Shown: positions 22,276 to 33,227 of the stretch, piece by piece | How positions within the stretch are numbered: position 1 is the stretch's first letter | How the letters are laid out: every line of letters begins with the position of its first letter | DNA from: Bemisia tabaci | Lineage: Eukaryota > Arthropoda > Insecta > Hemiptera > Aleyrodidae | Direction: 5' to 3' | NCBI RefSeq assembly: GCF_918797505.1 | Contig: NC_092794.1 | Span: 1,302,001-1,366,000 of the forward strand | DNA: 64,000 nt | Translations under genes and position numbers: made by a program | The notes under the pieces: generated by a model | The model's input: the letters and a program-made list of their open reading frames with translations, nothing else | Database searches by the model: none | Told to the model about the DNA's origin: nothing

Positions 22276-22498
22276 TCCAAGTTTATCAATCACAACCGCC
22301 TCCTCATGCCGCCGAGCTCTACGCAGTGGTGTCAAAGATCTGCCGTCCCCTTGCTCTCTCCCTCCACTGCCATCGTCAATGGGGAACAAGCAGAGTCGAC
22401 CGTCACCTCCACCTCCTGTCTTGCTCAATGGGTATCATGCTACCAGGTCAACTTCTCGACTTCTTAGCAGCAATGACAATTGCAAGGAGCCCCTACAG
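22276..22498 (+). CDS. Dbf4: Dbf4/Chiffon-type protein, Pro/Ser-rich linker exon
   Basis: This exon is too poor in ATG to appear as a long open frame, but its signals are strong. The acceptor TTATTTTCAACTTTTCCAG ends at 22275 and the donor CCCCTACAG|GTGTGA is at 22498. It begins with one base that completes a Cys codon with TG from 13515 and ends in phase 0, exactly as needed by 24045. It encodes 74 residues: SLSITTASSCRRALRSGVKD, LPSPCSLPPLPSSMGNKQSR, PSPPPPVLLNGYHATRSTSR and LLSSNDNCKEPLQ. The segment is low-complexity and basic, a linker between the zinc finger and the long C-terminal tail. The evidence is phase continuity plus splice sites, not homology. Confidence 0.75.
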
Positions 22499-23171
22499 GT
22501 GTGAACAAATCAGCATAAACAACGAACAAGGATAAATAATTTTCTAGAGACAATTAGTGAATGCAACCTCATTCTCAGTGTTCATAAGTCGAGACCTATC
22601 TTAAGAGTATTTAAAGTGTGTCCATGTTAGCAGGAAAGAGGCACAACTTATCTTTGAGGAGTTCTTTTGAATACCAAATATGCTGAAAATTCACACAAAT
22701 TTCACCAGAAAATGGTGAAACTCATACCCAAAGGTAGATCACATTCACTGGCGATCCTGTAGAATGATGGTTAAAATGGCTGAGAGGCGATGCAATCTCC
22801 AAGCACACTTTTGCTAGACTTATTAGATGGTCTTTTTATTAGAGAGGGTGCTCACCGAAACTGTCCACACCATTGAAAAGCGGTGGTCTTCATATTAGAG
22901 AGAGAATACAGTAGAAAGGGACACAAAGTATTTTACCTGACTTTCATATTGATATTTTATTTAATTATGTGACCTCTAATTATGTCACATAATCCGTGCG
23001 ACTCATTAGGTGCACATAATTTTGAATAGCAAATTAAAGGTTCAAAATAAATATTACTGAAACTAATTCCAATAACGACCAAAATCCCAGGTGCTACTCA
23101 ACACCTGCTTACTGAGAAGTCGATACGCTATGAGAGGTTTAATTTTGTAATGGAAAGAATATTTCATATAC
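22499..23171 (+). other. Dbf4 intron segment, nothing recognised
   Basis: Intronic sequence before the last exon. No repeat or frame of note was seen. Confidence 0.35.
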
Positions 23172-23270
23172 GGACCCCGCACACCTCTTATGGGAAGTTG
23201 CACCATGAAGGAACGTTAATTTATTTGTGTCATTCGATTCTCCTCGAGATGCTGATCAAAAGTTGTAAAG
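23172..23270. repeat. Remnant arm of the GGACCCCGCAC foldback family
   Basis: GGACCCCGCACACCTCTTAT and the following GGAAGTTGCACCATGAAGGA and ATTCGATTCTCCTCGAGATG closely match the arm of the element at 59631-60182. Only one arm remains, directly beside the inverted repeat at 23271. Confidence 0.7.
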
Positions 23271-23489
23271 TTGTTTGATCAGTGATGCAAAGGGTGCAAT
23301 GCAAAACTTCAACAACATTAAACATAAACAGACTCAAGGAACAAACAGATTTGCAATTCAAGGATCTTCTCATCAGGAGGTAATGCACTCGCCACAAAGA
23401 GGTTACGCGTTCAGTCAGCTCATTACAGTCTCTTTATGTTAATGTTGTTGAAATTTCGCGTTGAGCCCTTTGCATCACTGATCGAACAA
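23271..23489. repeat. Imperfect inverted repeat, about 60-bp arms
   Basis: TTGATCAGTGATGCAAAGGG with AACTTCAACAACATTAAACA (23275 onward) pairs with CCCTTTGCATCACTGATCGA at the right end (about 23466-23485). The loop is about 100 bp. It adjoins the 23172 remnant and may be another part of a composite element. Confidence 0.65.
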
Positions 23490-24044
23490 AATAGGAAGAA
23501 ACCAAGGCTGTCATTACCCCTGTGGATCACGTCAAAAACCAGACTTTTCATAGCACCATAGCTTGGTCAGTATTAAACGCAGGAAGTTGCTGTTGGATCT
23601 TATTATTTTCAGCTAATCTGCAAGAATCAATCATCAAAATACGATTCTGTGATCTGCGCAACTGATCCATTCCCAAAGCCTGTATTGATTTTTTTAATTT
23701 GGTTTTAGATAATGGGTTCGCCTGTACACTGTTGAAAAATAAAAAATAAGTGAAGTGAATAACTAATTAATTTGCCACGATCTTCAAATTGAAGTAGGTG
23801 GAAGAGTAAACTGCAGGGTTTGAGTAATGTACAGTTGCCAAAAAATATACCGAAATTGTCTTTAAACCAACCAAAATTTGTACTTGATTATTGGCTTGCC
23901 ATTCTCAATGGGCAATCATACATATGTATGTATATCGTACTAGCTGTGTAGGGCACCACTGGAATTAGAATCATAACTATCGCTTTTGTGATGTATAGAA
24001 ATTGCTACAAGTACTTATCTCTAACTAGAGTTGTATTGTTATAG

Positions 24045-26315
24045 GTGCAGTGCAATGGAATGGAGCACTGCAATGAAGGTGCCAAGAGTGACAGCGCTCT
24101 CGTGGGAAGTACGCAGGGAGCTCTATCTCTCAGGAGCATGCGGAGCGTCTCTGCATCATACCCAGGCTCAACTAAAGATCTCTCCTGCCGCTCACGATCC
24201 CAGCGTAGTAACTGGGGCCTCTTAAGTACTGCAGAAAATCAAAGTATCAATAACTGTAATGAACCAAAAGCTAAGCAAATCTCCAAGAGAAATGAGACCA
24301 AGGTGAAGCGTTTGTCAGGTGAAGAGAAACTACTTGAGGACAACAAATCATATTATAAAGTTGAAGTTCTACATTCGAAGTTACGCTCTGCAGGTTCTGT
24401 GACCAATGATTCGGATACGGAAAGCCATGACAGAACCAAAGATAATAAAAGCTCAGTTGATGATAAGGAGCCAATAGTGGTGAGGCTCCACAAAGTTAGG
24501 AGAACGGAATTGAACCTGTTGAGCAATGAAGCTGAAAACTTTATGTTCGGAGAGCCGAAACGTCCCTTGAGCGAAACAAGTTCTGAAGATGAAAATGACT
24601 CTCCACATGAAAATGGGGATTGCAAGGATAATGTCAAACGGGAAATCAGTAAATCTTTTAACAGGAGAAAAAAGTACTCAAAGCGTCGAACCCACGCTGA
24701 AGCATTCATTCATGACAACCTAGACTATTACAAGTTTGAAATATCTGACTCAAGGTTAAGAATTAACAGTAGCCATGCTGATGGATGCAAAGATGAAATA
24801 AAAAAAGAGTATGACAATGATGGTTTTGACTCAAAACAGCATTTCAACCAAAACTGCAAGAATATTAAAGACGAAAAGAAAGACTGTGATAGAATACCCA
24901 CAATTCAAGATGATGATTTCAGAAAAATCACTTTCTCCTTCGAAGTGGATAGGGACTCAGAGCTTTGGCTTAAGCCTTTCATTCGGCAGCACAATCTTGA
25001 AGAAGATTCGTATCCTCCTGATATTTATAGCTATGATTCTAAGGTGTTACCATTTGAAAAACCAAAAAATAAAGTTTCCAAGGTCAAGTTTGCCAATTCA
25101 TCTCCAATACAGAAAGTCCTACCGAGCAGAAATGGTTTGAAGTGCAGAGGTAAAAAATCGGTTTTGATTCATGATGATGGCAGGCCAAGAAAGTCACCCC
25201 GATGTCATGCCTCCACATTGGCTATTCTATCTACTGTCACCAATCGAAGGAGGCCCAGAGATTCACCTGAAAAACCTAAAGAAGAAGGGGATGTGCCACA
25301 CTTTTTGACGGATGATGAGAACACTAGATCAAGTCTGATTGAAAGTTTGGATCTAGTTCACGATAATGAAAATTTAGAAGAAACCCTAAGAAATTTTAAA
25401 GAAGAAGTAGAAAAACTGTGCATTTCAAACAATGTGAATGATAGGTACCATGAAGTAATTACCCTCCTGGCAAAATATTATGAGCCTCCAGTGAGCAATA
25501 GTAATAATAATGGTAGCATTAACTGTCAATCATCACTTAAATCTTTATCGAAACCCTTGAAAAGACATAAGTCAAGGAGTCTTGAAGACATTTCCTCTAT
25601 TGTCCGTTTGCCAATTTGTATGGATGTGGATCCATCAATACTTACACAAGAAGATGAAATTCCTATAGACTTCTCCTTGAGGCCCGGCCCTATTTCCGAT
25701 GTATCACAGTTAGTCACCAGTTCTGCGTATTGTTGCAGTATGGATCGTGTTAGTTTAGAACAGAGCCATAAGACTGTGGATCTCCTCCGGAATTTTGGCA
25801 ATTTTGACGGCTCATGCAACAGCTCAGACTGTGGAGCATCTTCGACTTGTGAAACACTTGGGTTCATGGAAGATGGCCGCACTGTTTCTCGGAAGAGGAA
25901 ACGCAAAAGACCCAACATGACAGGATGGCCTCTCAGAAATCAAAAGCGCAAAACTTTAAGGCAGGAGTTCTGCTACATGGACAAAAGTACAAAAGAAGAA
26001 CATAGTGTGGTTGTTGAAAGTAGTTTCAATGACAAAGAACCCTTGATCTTTAATGTTAATAATTGTGAAAGTTTAAGTGAGAAGTCTATACTTGATATGG
26101 AAAAGAAAAAACGGTATTTCAATCCATCCCAAGTGCAAAGTGTAGACTCTGAAGACTCTTCCGAAATATCCTTAAATAGGTTAAGCCTGAAATCCAAATC
26201 ATGTTTGTTGGCTAGGAGACTACGTAGTTCCAATACCAATTCATCGCCTGAAAAACAATCTGTTTATAAGAAGCACCCGAAGAAGCGAAAAAAGTGGGGT
26301 AGTAAATTAAGATGA
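24045..26315 (+). CDS. Dbf4: Dbf4/Chiffon-type protein, 756-codon terminal exon
   Basis: This is the last and longest exon, from the acceptor ATTGTTATAG at 24044 to TGA at 26315. The first codon is GTG (Val) directly after the AG, so it is an internal exon and not a translation start. Joined to the three exons upstream it gives 997 residues, still lacking motif N. The tail is hydrophilic, rich in Ser, Asp, Glu and Lys, with no folded domain I recognise. It contains two related segments, YYKVEVLHSKLR and YYKFEISDSRLR, about 130 residues apart. Basic clusters (RRKKYSKRR, RKRKRKRP, KKHPKKRKK) look like nuclear localisation signals, and a conserved-looking MTGWP follows one of them. Drosophila Chiffon also has a very long C-terminal extension, reported to serve a Gcn5 acetyltransferase complex. 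A similar second function here is inference. Identity rests on the exon chain to the zinc finger. Confidence 0.82.
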   Translation: MQCNGMEHCNEGAKSDSALVGSTQGALSLRSMRSVSASYPGSTKDLSCRSRSQRSNWGLLSTAENQSINNCNEPKAKQISKRNETKVKRLSGEEKLLEDNKSYYKVEVLHSKLRSAGSVTNDSDTESHDRTKDNKSSVDDKEPIVVRLHKVRRTELNLLSNEAENFMFGEPKRPLSETSSEDENDSPHENGDCKDNVKREISKSFNRRKKYSKRRTHAEAFIHDNLDYYKFEISDSRLRINSSHADGCKDEIKKEYDNDGFDSKQHFNQNCKNIKDEKKDCDRIPTIQDDDFRKITFSFEVDRDSELWLKPFIRQHNLEEDSYPPDIYSYDSKVLPFEKPKNKVSKVKFANSSPIQKVLPSRNGLKCRGKKSVLIHDDGRPRKSPRCHASTLAILSTVTNRRRPRDSPEKPKEEGDVPHFLTDDENTRSSLIESLDLVHDNENLEETLRNFKEEVEKLCISNNVNDRYHEVITLLAKYYEPPVSNSNNNGSINCQSSLKSLSKPLKRHKSRSLEDISSIVRLPICMDVDPSILTQEDEIPIDFSLRPGPISDVSQLVTSSAYCCSMDRVSLEQSHKTVDLLRNFGNFDGSCNSSDCGASSTCETLGFMEDGRTVSRKRKRKRPNMTGWPLRNQKRKTLRQEFCYMDKSTKEEHSVVVESSFNDKEPLIFNVNNCESLSEKSILDMEKKKRYFNPSQVQSVDSEDSSEISLNRLSLKSKSCLLARRLRSSNTNSSPEKQSVYKKHPKKRKKWGSKLR

Positions 26316-27505
26316 AATTCACAATTTCAAATAGTCAAATCTTTTCTTATCCAACACTGAATTGAACTGTCTGAAATTTATTATATATAACTTTGTACTT
26401 TCTGATAATCAATTTTTAGGTTCCTTGTTTACTTAATTATTTTTATATCTATTGACATTTTTAGCCCATTTTTATAGCCTATTTGTCGAGAAAGTTTTCT
26501 CTTACCTTTCCTCCGTTTTAGTCTCATCATATTATGTGGGAAGGATGTTACCCAAAATCGATCATCTCCTGATCCTTCAAATATTATCAAGGTTGATCTT
26601 GAAGCATTCTCAAAGACCTGAACACCCGCAGTATTTTACATTGCATGTTGTAGAGGGTCTGGGGAAAAACAGTTCAACGTTTTAAGTGTAGAATGGTTAA
26701 CACTAAGTTGACTTTTTACATGAGATATGCTCATTATTCTTCAAACAAATGCTAATTTTCTACACACTGCGTTCACTAATTTTAATAGCCATGTGTCAGA
26801 TATTTCCACCCACTGTAATTGTGCATTGTGAAAAGTGTTATTGGAGAGCTTGGAAGACAAGGCGCATTAGTGGAGTTTTTATTAATTTAAAAAAACGAGT
26901 TCAAAGCTCTGGATTTTACTCGGACCTATAGACCTGCTCCAAATGCCCTCAAAATTTACAGGTGTTTGTCTCACATCTTCATGAACATCTTCTGAAGTTT
27001 TCAGCTCAGTTGAGCCAAGTTAAGGCCAGCAGTTGGGTTTGAAGAGAGGGTAGGTCGCACTTATCCCGCATCATCTCTAAACGAAAAATGCACTAATCCC
27101 AATCGCTGTTGTCAAATGACTTCCAGACAAAATCGCTTGGTATTCTGATAGACCTTGCCTTCAGCTACCAAAAAACATGCACAACTCAATTTTGATCAAA
27201 GACATGCTTCTGAGTACACACTTTCAATTTTATTTCCATTCTTTCTTTTTCAACACGGAAAAACTCGAAATGGTCCGGATTTCTGTTTCCCCTTTGTCTT
27301 TCCTTCCTGTTTTATCTACTGTGCTTTTAGTGAGGTCCAGTCGTTTTCGTGTATCTCACCCATTGAAATACAAGAATAACGAGCTATGGCACGCAGCTAA
27401 GGCAGCTGGGCTCTAATCTCTAGTCTTGAATTTCAATAATTGCACTTATGCGCCTTGTTTTCCAAGCCCCTCAATTAACGTAACTGTGAAATTGCTAGAT
27501 TTCTC
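26316..27505 (+). other. 3' flank / probable 3' UTR of Dbf4
   Basis: AT-rich sequence follows the stop. I did not find a canonical AATAAA close to the stop, so the transcript end is unknown. No other gene was recognised; the frames at 26452-26685 and 27155-27416 lack domains. Confidence 0.4.
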
Positions 27506-28349
27506 CATTTCAGGCTCGGGGAGGATACCTTTGAGACTTTCCCTAATCATTCACCAAACGATGCCCCATTTTCCCTAAAGTTTCAAGCCCCCCAAAAGTT
27601 TATGGAGAGATATGGCGTGGGGGTCCAAGTAAAAAACTAGTAACATTTTTGCGAATTTGTCAGTCGAAAACCAAGAAGTTTGAAATATGCGGTGTATATG
27701 AGCATTTCCAGCATGACAAGAGCTTTCAGAAACTGTATAGCATCATAGGGTTTTGTCAACCTCTGCTTGAGTCATCGCCTCTGAAGCGCCGAAACGCTAA
27801 GAAAAGACCCCCTTTTTTTCACGTCCGAGCTGATTTAAAAAAAAGTCATTTTTTTAATTTTGATGAAAAACTTATATGTTGTCCCTGACTCTCGGTAGCC
27901 CCTCTAGCTCTTTACCGTATGCTGGGGAAATGTTTTGGTCGCGAGTTATAAGAGCGAAAAGGAGCGAAGATCGGGAGAATCGGCTATTTTAAACTGCGCG
28001 CGCGGCGTTGATCGGAAGTAGAACGTCCCCTCCCGCTCAGTTCTAGGAATCGCCCTTCTCGGCCGAACTCGCATTGTTGCCATGTGTTCTACGGTCCGGC
28101 GCCGCGCGCGCAGTTTCAAACAGCCGATTCTTCTGACCTTCGCTCCTTTCCGCTCTGTAACTCGCGACTAAAACATTTCTTTCAACAAATTCGCAGAAAT
28201 GTCGCTGATTTTTAACTTTGACCCCCCGCTGCGTCTTCCCAAAGTGTTTGGGGGGGGGGGGGGGGGCTAGAAACTTTGGGGAAAATGGGGCATTGTTTGG
28301 TGAATGAATAGGGCAAATCTCAAAGGTATCCGCCCCGAGCCTGAAGTGG
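27506..28349. mobile_element. Foldback element, about 840 bp
   Basis: The left end has CAGGCTCGGGGAGGATACCT (27511) and the right end its near complement (to 28343). Inner parts also pair: CACCAAACGATGCCCCATTT with AAATGGGGCATTGTTTGGTG, and the GCGCGCGCGGCG blocks near 27995 and 28100. The right arm carries a 17-G run (28250-28266) where the left has only six C. Frames inside, such as 28043-28354 on the minus strand, are arm shadows. Confidence 0.78.
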
Positions 28350-29220
28350 CCCATTTTGCATGTACCCCTTCATTTGTCGACACGCTACTTTAACATCATT
28401 TTAAAATGCGTTTTTTGCTTCTATCTTTGCATTCAAAAATGTATCCAATGTTTTATAGGCACATGCACAAAGTACAGGAATAAAGAGGTGGAAAATGAGT
28501 CGAAAGGAGCAAATATGTTTATTCTTAGAAATTACATTTCAGTATGTTGGAGGACCCAATGTTTCTAAAGAATGTCAAGTTAGTCGGGGGACGTAATTGT
28601 TCTGAAATACTCAACTTGTTTTATGGAAGAAGGGCACTGCATTTGGCAGCTTAGTTATTCACTTCAATTGCAAAATGTCTATCAAACAAGGGTTACAACT
28701 TTCATCATCTTTCATGGGACTCATATTTTGATGGAATGATCAATTCAGCCAAGTCTGGCCAAACATGTTGACAGAAACAAAATTGGAACTTTCAATTGCG
28801 TATATCTTGAAACAAGATTTTCTGAAAAATGCCCTTCCTGTATTCTATGCCTCAAGTAGATGTCACTGTGCCGAAACGAACCAGAGTACGCAAGGTTATT
28901 GGAGATCAGCACATGAACTGTTGTAGGTATTTCTATTCTCGGCTATGAAGACACTGTATTTTGAAAAACAGCACATGAGCATTGTCAAAACTTGTCAGCA
29001 AATACAGTATTTATTTGGTTCCTCTTCCCAAAATGCCTAAGCAGAGATGTTTCATGCGGGATCACTCAATATCTGCCAACAAGTTCTCTATATGTGCTTC
29101 TCTGCGTTGCTTTCAAAAATGCAGTTGCTTCATACCTATTCCCTCCTCTCCAACTTCTGTTCCCTTTTAAATTTCATCCAATCTATGGTTGGTCCATCAC
29201 TATTTCATTTCAAATGCTGA
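28350..29220. other. Spacer, nothing recognised
   Basis: AT-rich sequence between two foldbacks with no supported gene or repeat. Confidence 0.35.
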
Positions 29221-29229
29221 CTGTCACAC

Positions 29230-30778
29230 TAGGGTGGCCCAAATTTGGCAATGTCAGAATTTTTTTGGTCTTACCCCCTAGAACTGTTCCATTTGATCAA
29301 AAAACACTCTCTGCCAAGTTTCAGCCAAATCGGATAATATTAACCCGTGCCGACAGAGCCATCTTTTTTATATGGGATTTTACATTGAAAAACACATTTT
29401 TCCAGAAAAATCCATTTTTCGAAAAATGTGTAATTTCTAGAAAAAATCTGAGGTCATATTCGGCTTCAGCAGGAAAAATTGAGTGGGAAAACATGTATTA
29501 GACACTTCAAAAAAATTTTTTACCCCTCGTTAAAGCGGCGAAACAACTAAAATATCTAGAAAACGCTAAAAAAGGGTAAAATGACTGTGAAAAATCCCAA
29601 ATAATTACGTACGTCTGCATCCGAAAACGAAGCTCAACATATGATAGGTGTTTCCTATGTACTTTTTTACGCTGAGTCGGAAAATGCTATTCATTTTCCT
29701 CCATCCTATCAGGATTTTCCGGAAAATCGATTTTCTCGTATGAAAAGAGGGTTTTCCAGGGTAAACTCAATTTTCAGGTAATAAACCTCAACATGTGGCG
29801 GATGTTTTTTATGTGTTGTTTAACGGTGAATACGAAAATCATAACCGTTTCCCTCTATTACACTACGAGTTTCTGAGGAACTAAATTTTTCCCGTTAAAA
29901 CAGGTAACTTTCCAGGGAAAACTCGGTACCCCGGAAAACCCTGTTTCTACGAGAAAATCGATTTTCCGGAAAATTTCGATGTAATGGAGCAACTTTGACA
30001 TAATTTTCGGACTCAGCGTTGAAAAACACGTAAAAAACATCCGCCACATGTTGAGGTTTATTACCTGAAAATTGAGTTTACCCTGGAAAACCCTCTTTTC
30101 ATACGAGAAAATCGATTTTCCGGAAAATCCTGATGTAACTCAGAAACTTTGTCATCATTATCGGACTCGGCGTTGAAAAACACATAGAAAAACATCCGTC
30201 ACATGTTGAGGTTCATTTCCTGAAAACTGAGTTTTCCCCGGAAAACCCTCTTTTCATACAAGAAAATCGATTTTCCGGAAAATCCTGATAGGATGGAGGA
30301 AAATGAATAGCATTTTCCGACTCAGCGTAAAAAAGTACATAGGAAACACCTATCATATGTTGAGCTTCGTTTTCGGATGCAGACGTACGTAATTATTTGG
30401 GATTTTTCACAGTCATTTTACCCTTTTTTAGCGTTTTCTAGATATTTTAGTTGTTTCGCCGCTTTAACGAGGGGTAAAAAATTTTTTTGAAGTGTCTAAT
30501 ACATGTTTTCCCACTCAATTTTTCCTGCTGAAGCCGAATATGACCTCAGATTTTTTCTAGAAATTACACATTTTTCGAAAAATGGATTTTTCTGGGAAAA
30601 TGTGTTTTTCAATGTAAAATCCCATATAAAAAAGATGGCTCTGTCGGCACGGGTTAATATTATCCGATTTGGCTGAAACTTGGCAGAGAGTGTTTTTTGA
30701 TCAAATGGAACAGTTCTAGGGGGTAAGACCAAAAAACTTCGCAAAATAAATTTTACTGTGTATAATTGGGCCACCCTA
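29230..30778. mobile_element. MULE/Foldback-type element with 9-bp target duplication
   Basis: Inverted ends TAGGGTGGCCCAAATTTGGC and its decayed complement bound a 1549-bp element. The exact direct repeat CTGTCACAC flanks it on both sides (29221-29229 and 30779-30787). Arms cover most of its length. Its centre is a set of repeated units containing the palindromic core GAAAATCGATTTTCCGGAAAA and CATCCG.CACATGTTGAGGTT, in both orientations. A 9-bp duplication with long internally repetitive termini is the pattern of Mutator-like and Drosophila FB elements. The long frames at 28992-29501 and 30496-30774 are one arm sequence read from both ends. Confidence 0.9.
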
Positions 30779-30787
30779 CTGTCACAC

Positions 30788-33026
30788 CCTCAAACTCGCC
30801 TTAATTTTCCTTCAAAATTTTCATACACTGGTGATCAATCCAAGGAAACTCAGAATATCTATCTCCTGTTTATCTTATTTCCATGGAATTTTGAGAAATC
30901 CTTAGGCATTATATGAATGAAATCAGATTATTTAATATGTTTTGAGTCTCTTCTTGACTTAATACAATGTATTTGCTTGTGTAAATTACAGTTCTAATAA
31001 TCAAGAAGTTGGAGATGTAGCCAACATGTGTTACAATCCAGAAAACTAAAAATCTCAATAACTCGTGGTGCACCAAACAGCGTATCTCCTATAGGAAAAA
31101 TTTTGCTTGGATGAGGTTTTCCCTCTGTATTGTGAGTTTCAGTTCTCTGAAACGTAACGCATGTTGGCTACATCTCCAACTTACTGTCTATACGATTTGT
31201 GCGTCTACCGCAGCCAGTTTGTGAGTTCTAATAGTGACTCTAGGAACTCAGTGAGGAAACTGGGAATGTCCTCATTTCCCCCCTATACCTCCGTCCAACA
31301 TGTTTTCCAGAGGATCTGTTTCTCAGAATCTGACAGTATTCTATGACTACCTATAAGGCAAACTAAAAAGGCCTCTATGTATGTCACTACAACACCGCAG
31401 TATATGGCCAGAAATTTTCTCTAGAATTCCCATTCCCGGCACCTTACTTTCCCTTTTGATCCTTATTGATCTCTGATCTACTTACCCTTTGGTTAATTAT
31501 CCATCCTAAGTGAGCGCTTTGTTTCTTATATGGCCCCCATATCCAGTCGTTAATGAAGGATTATCATTACTGCTTGAAATGCATGGAGAGGATGATGTAA
31601 TTAGATACATCTGCTGCAGAGAGCATGTCTGCTGTCAACGTTCATTTATGTCTGCGATTACCCAAGTTGCGAAATATTTTGTATTTATATGCAGTTGTAT
31701 CTACCAAGTACAAAAACATGCTTCTTTGAATTTTCACACCAAAAAATAGAATCTTTGTGACATGCATACACTCCTTTGGCACATGTGTCTATTAACATTG
31801 ATCATAAAGATTTTTTTCGATAACTTTGAAGTAGCCACAAATATGTAGGGATACACTCATCATCTTTGACTAATGTTGTTTTGATATTCATCATTCTGGG
31901 TGCAAAATATTACTAAATCTCCGTAGTCTCCTCTCATCGCAGCAAATGCGCAAGGTGGTTCAAAAGGCCTGCACCACCCAAATACTTTTTTTGCCGATTG
32001 ATCTGTCAAAACGATATCACAGCTTTTGGATCACTCTTTATGTCCTGAATCTTCAGCTTCAATCAAGGAAGGAATTTTTTTTTCCTATCCCTTTCCCCCT
32101 TAATAAGAAACAACATTGTATGACAACAGCTCAGACTCCCTCATGGTGTCTTGAGTGAATGAATACTACAAAGTGTTTCACCACACTTGAAGCGTATAAC
32201 AGCAAGAGGCTTCTGTGTGCAGCTAAGGCCTAGAGCTAATGGTAAAATGAAAATCTGATTTTTTGGTTCTTTGGGGTAAGGAATTTTCCTAATAAATGAT
32301 TAGGACATCAGAGCTCATGAAATGGCAGTAACATTTTTTGTCAAAAGTAATGTTTCTTGATAATGGAAGAAGATGAGAGATGAAGTCTGTAAGAATTCCT
32401 CTGTTCCTTGAACGGTCCTTATCTTCCTCTCTTTTTATTTAATGATGTAAAATACCTGGAGTTTGTCATCAATTCAAATGTAATTCTTTCCAATAATTTA
32501 TATACTTGTTTTTTAATCCTCTGTAAATAATTGTGTAATACTGTATATTATGGAATTGTATCATATGTAGTTATTTGATGTACAATTTTGCACGGACTTG
32601 AAGAATTCTCTCATTCTTATTTTTACGTTTCAAAACTGTTATTAGACTGAAAAATGCATTGAGTAACTCCAGTGTGTGTATTGTTTTCCAAAGGTCGTTT
32701 CCGTAGTTTTCTTAAGGATTTGTTTAATTTTCTCGATGATTACTGCCTCAAATTTTATATCGCAAAGCGTGTAATTAGGCACAATTATTATTTTTTGTGA
32801 ATTCTCTCTTGATCAGTATTCTCGATATTGTTATTACGGTTCTTTCAGTTGGTACCTACTGTTCGTTTTGAGACCCATGTGTTGTCTGCATGGTACGAAT
32901 AAGAAACAAAAGTACTCTAAAAAAGCTTATATGTTTTTTTATTTGTGCAATCAATCTTTGCACCCACGACATCACATGTTTTAAACGTATTTTCTTCTCT
33001 GCCCTTCTTTTAGTCTATGTTATGTT
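30788..33026. other. Spacer with one small inverted repeat
   Basis: No gene was recognised. The region 32400-32640 is AT-rich with TGTAAATAATTGTGTAATAC-like text reminiscent of an untranslated region, but nothing proves it. Confidence 0.3.
31006..31182. repeat. Small MITE-like inverted repeat
   Basis: AAGTTGGAGATGTAGCCAAC followed by ATG (31006-31028) pairs exactly with the complement ending at 31182, around about 130 bp of loop. The pairing extends imperfectly by a few bases. Confidence 0.8.
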
Positions 33027-33227
33027 GGCCTCCTATGGTGTAGTGGTTGTAGCACTAGCTCTATGGTCAGGAGGTTCCAGATTCAATTTCCGGCCAGGCG
33101 ACCCGAGTTTGATGGTCTCAAACAATGGTTGCCTGGGACTGGTTGTTAGGGACAGAGGGGGGACGGGACCAAAGCGTAGGATTATTAGCCCTTGTGGGCT
33201 ATTTAAAGTAGTAAAAGAAAAAAAAAA
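33027..33227 (+). mobile_element. tRNA-derived SINE
   Basis: A Pol III A box (TGGTGTAGTGG, 33036-33046) is followed 26 bp later by a B-box-like GGTTCCAGATTCAATTTCC (33073-33091). An unrelated body then runs to an A-rich tail (33213-33227). This is the head-body-tail layout of a SINE. The tRNA part does not fold into a clean cloverleaf, so it is not a functional tRNA gene. Confidence 0.72.

Noticed and set aside
28992..30774. 169- and 92-codon frames with shared FLVLPPRTVPFDQKTLSAKF text
   Set aside because: Both are arm sequence of the 29230-30778 foldback; the symmetry explains the duplicate.
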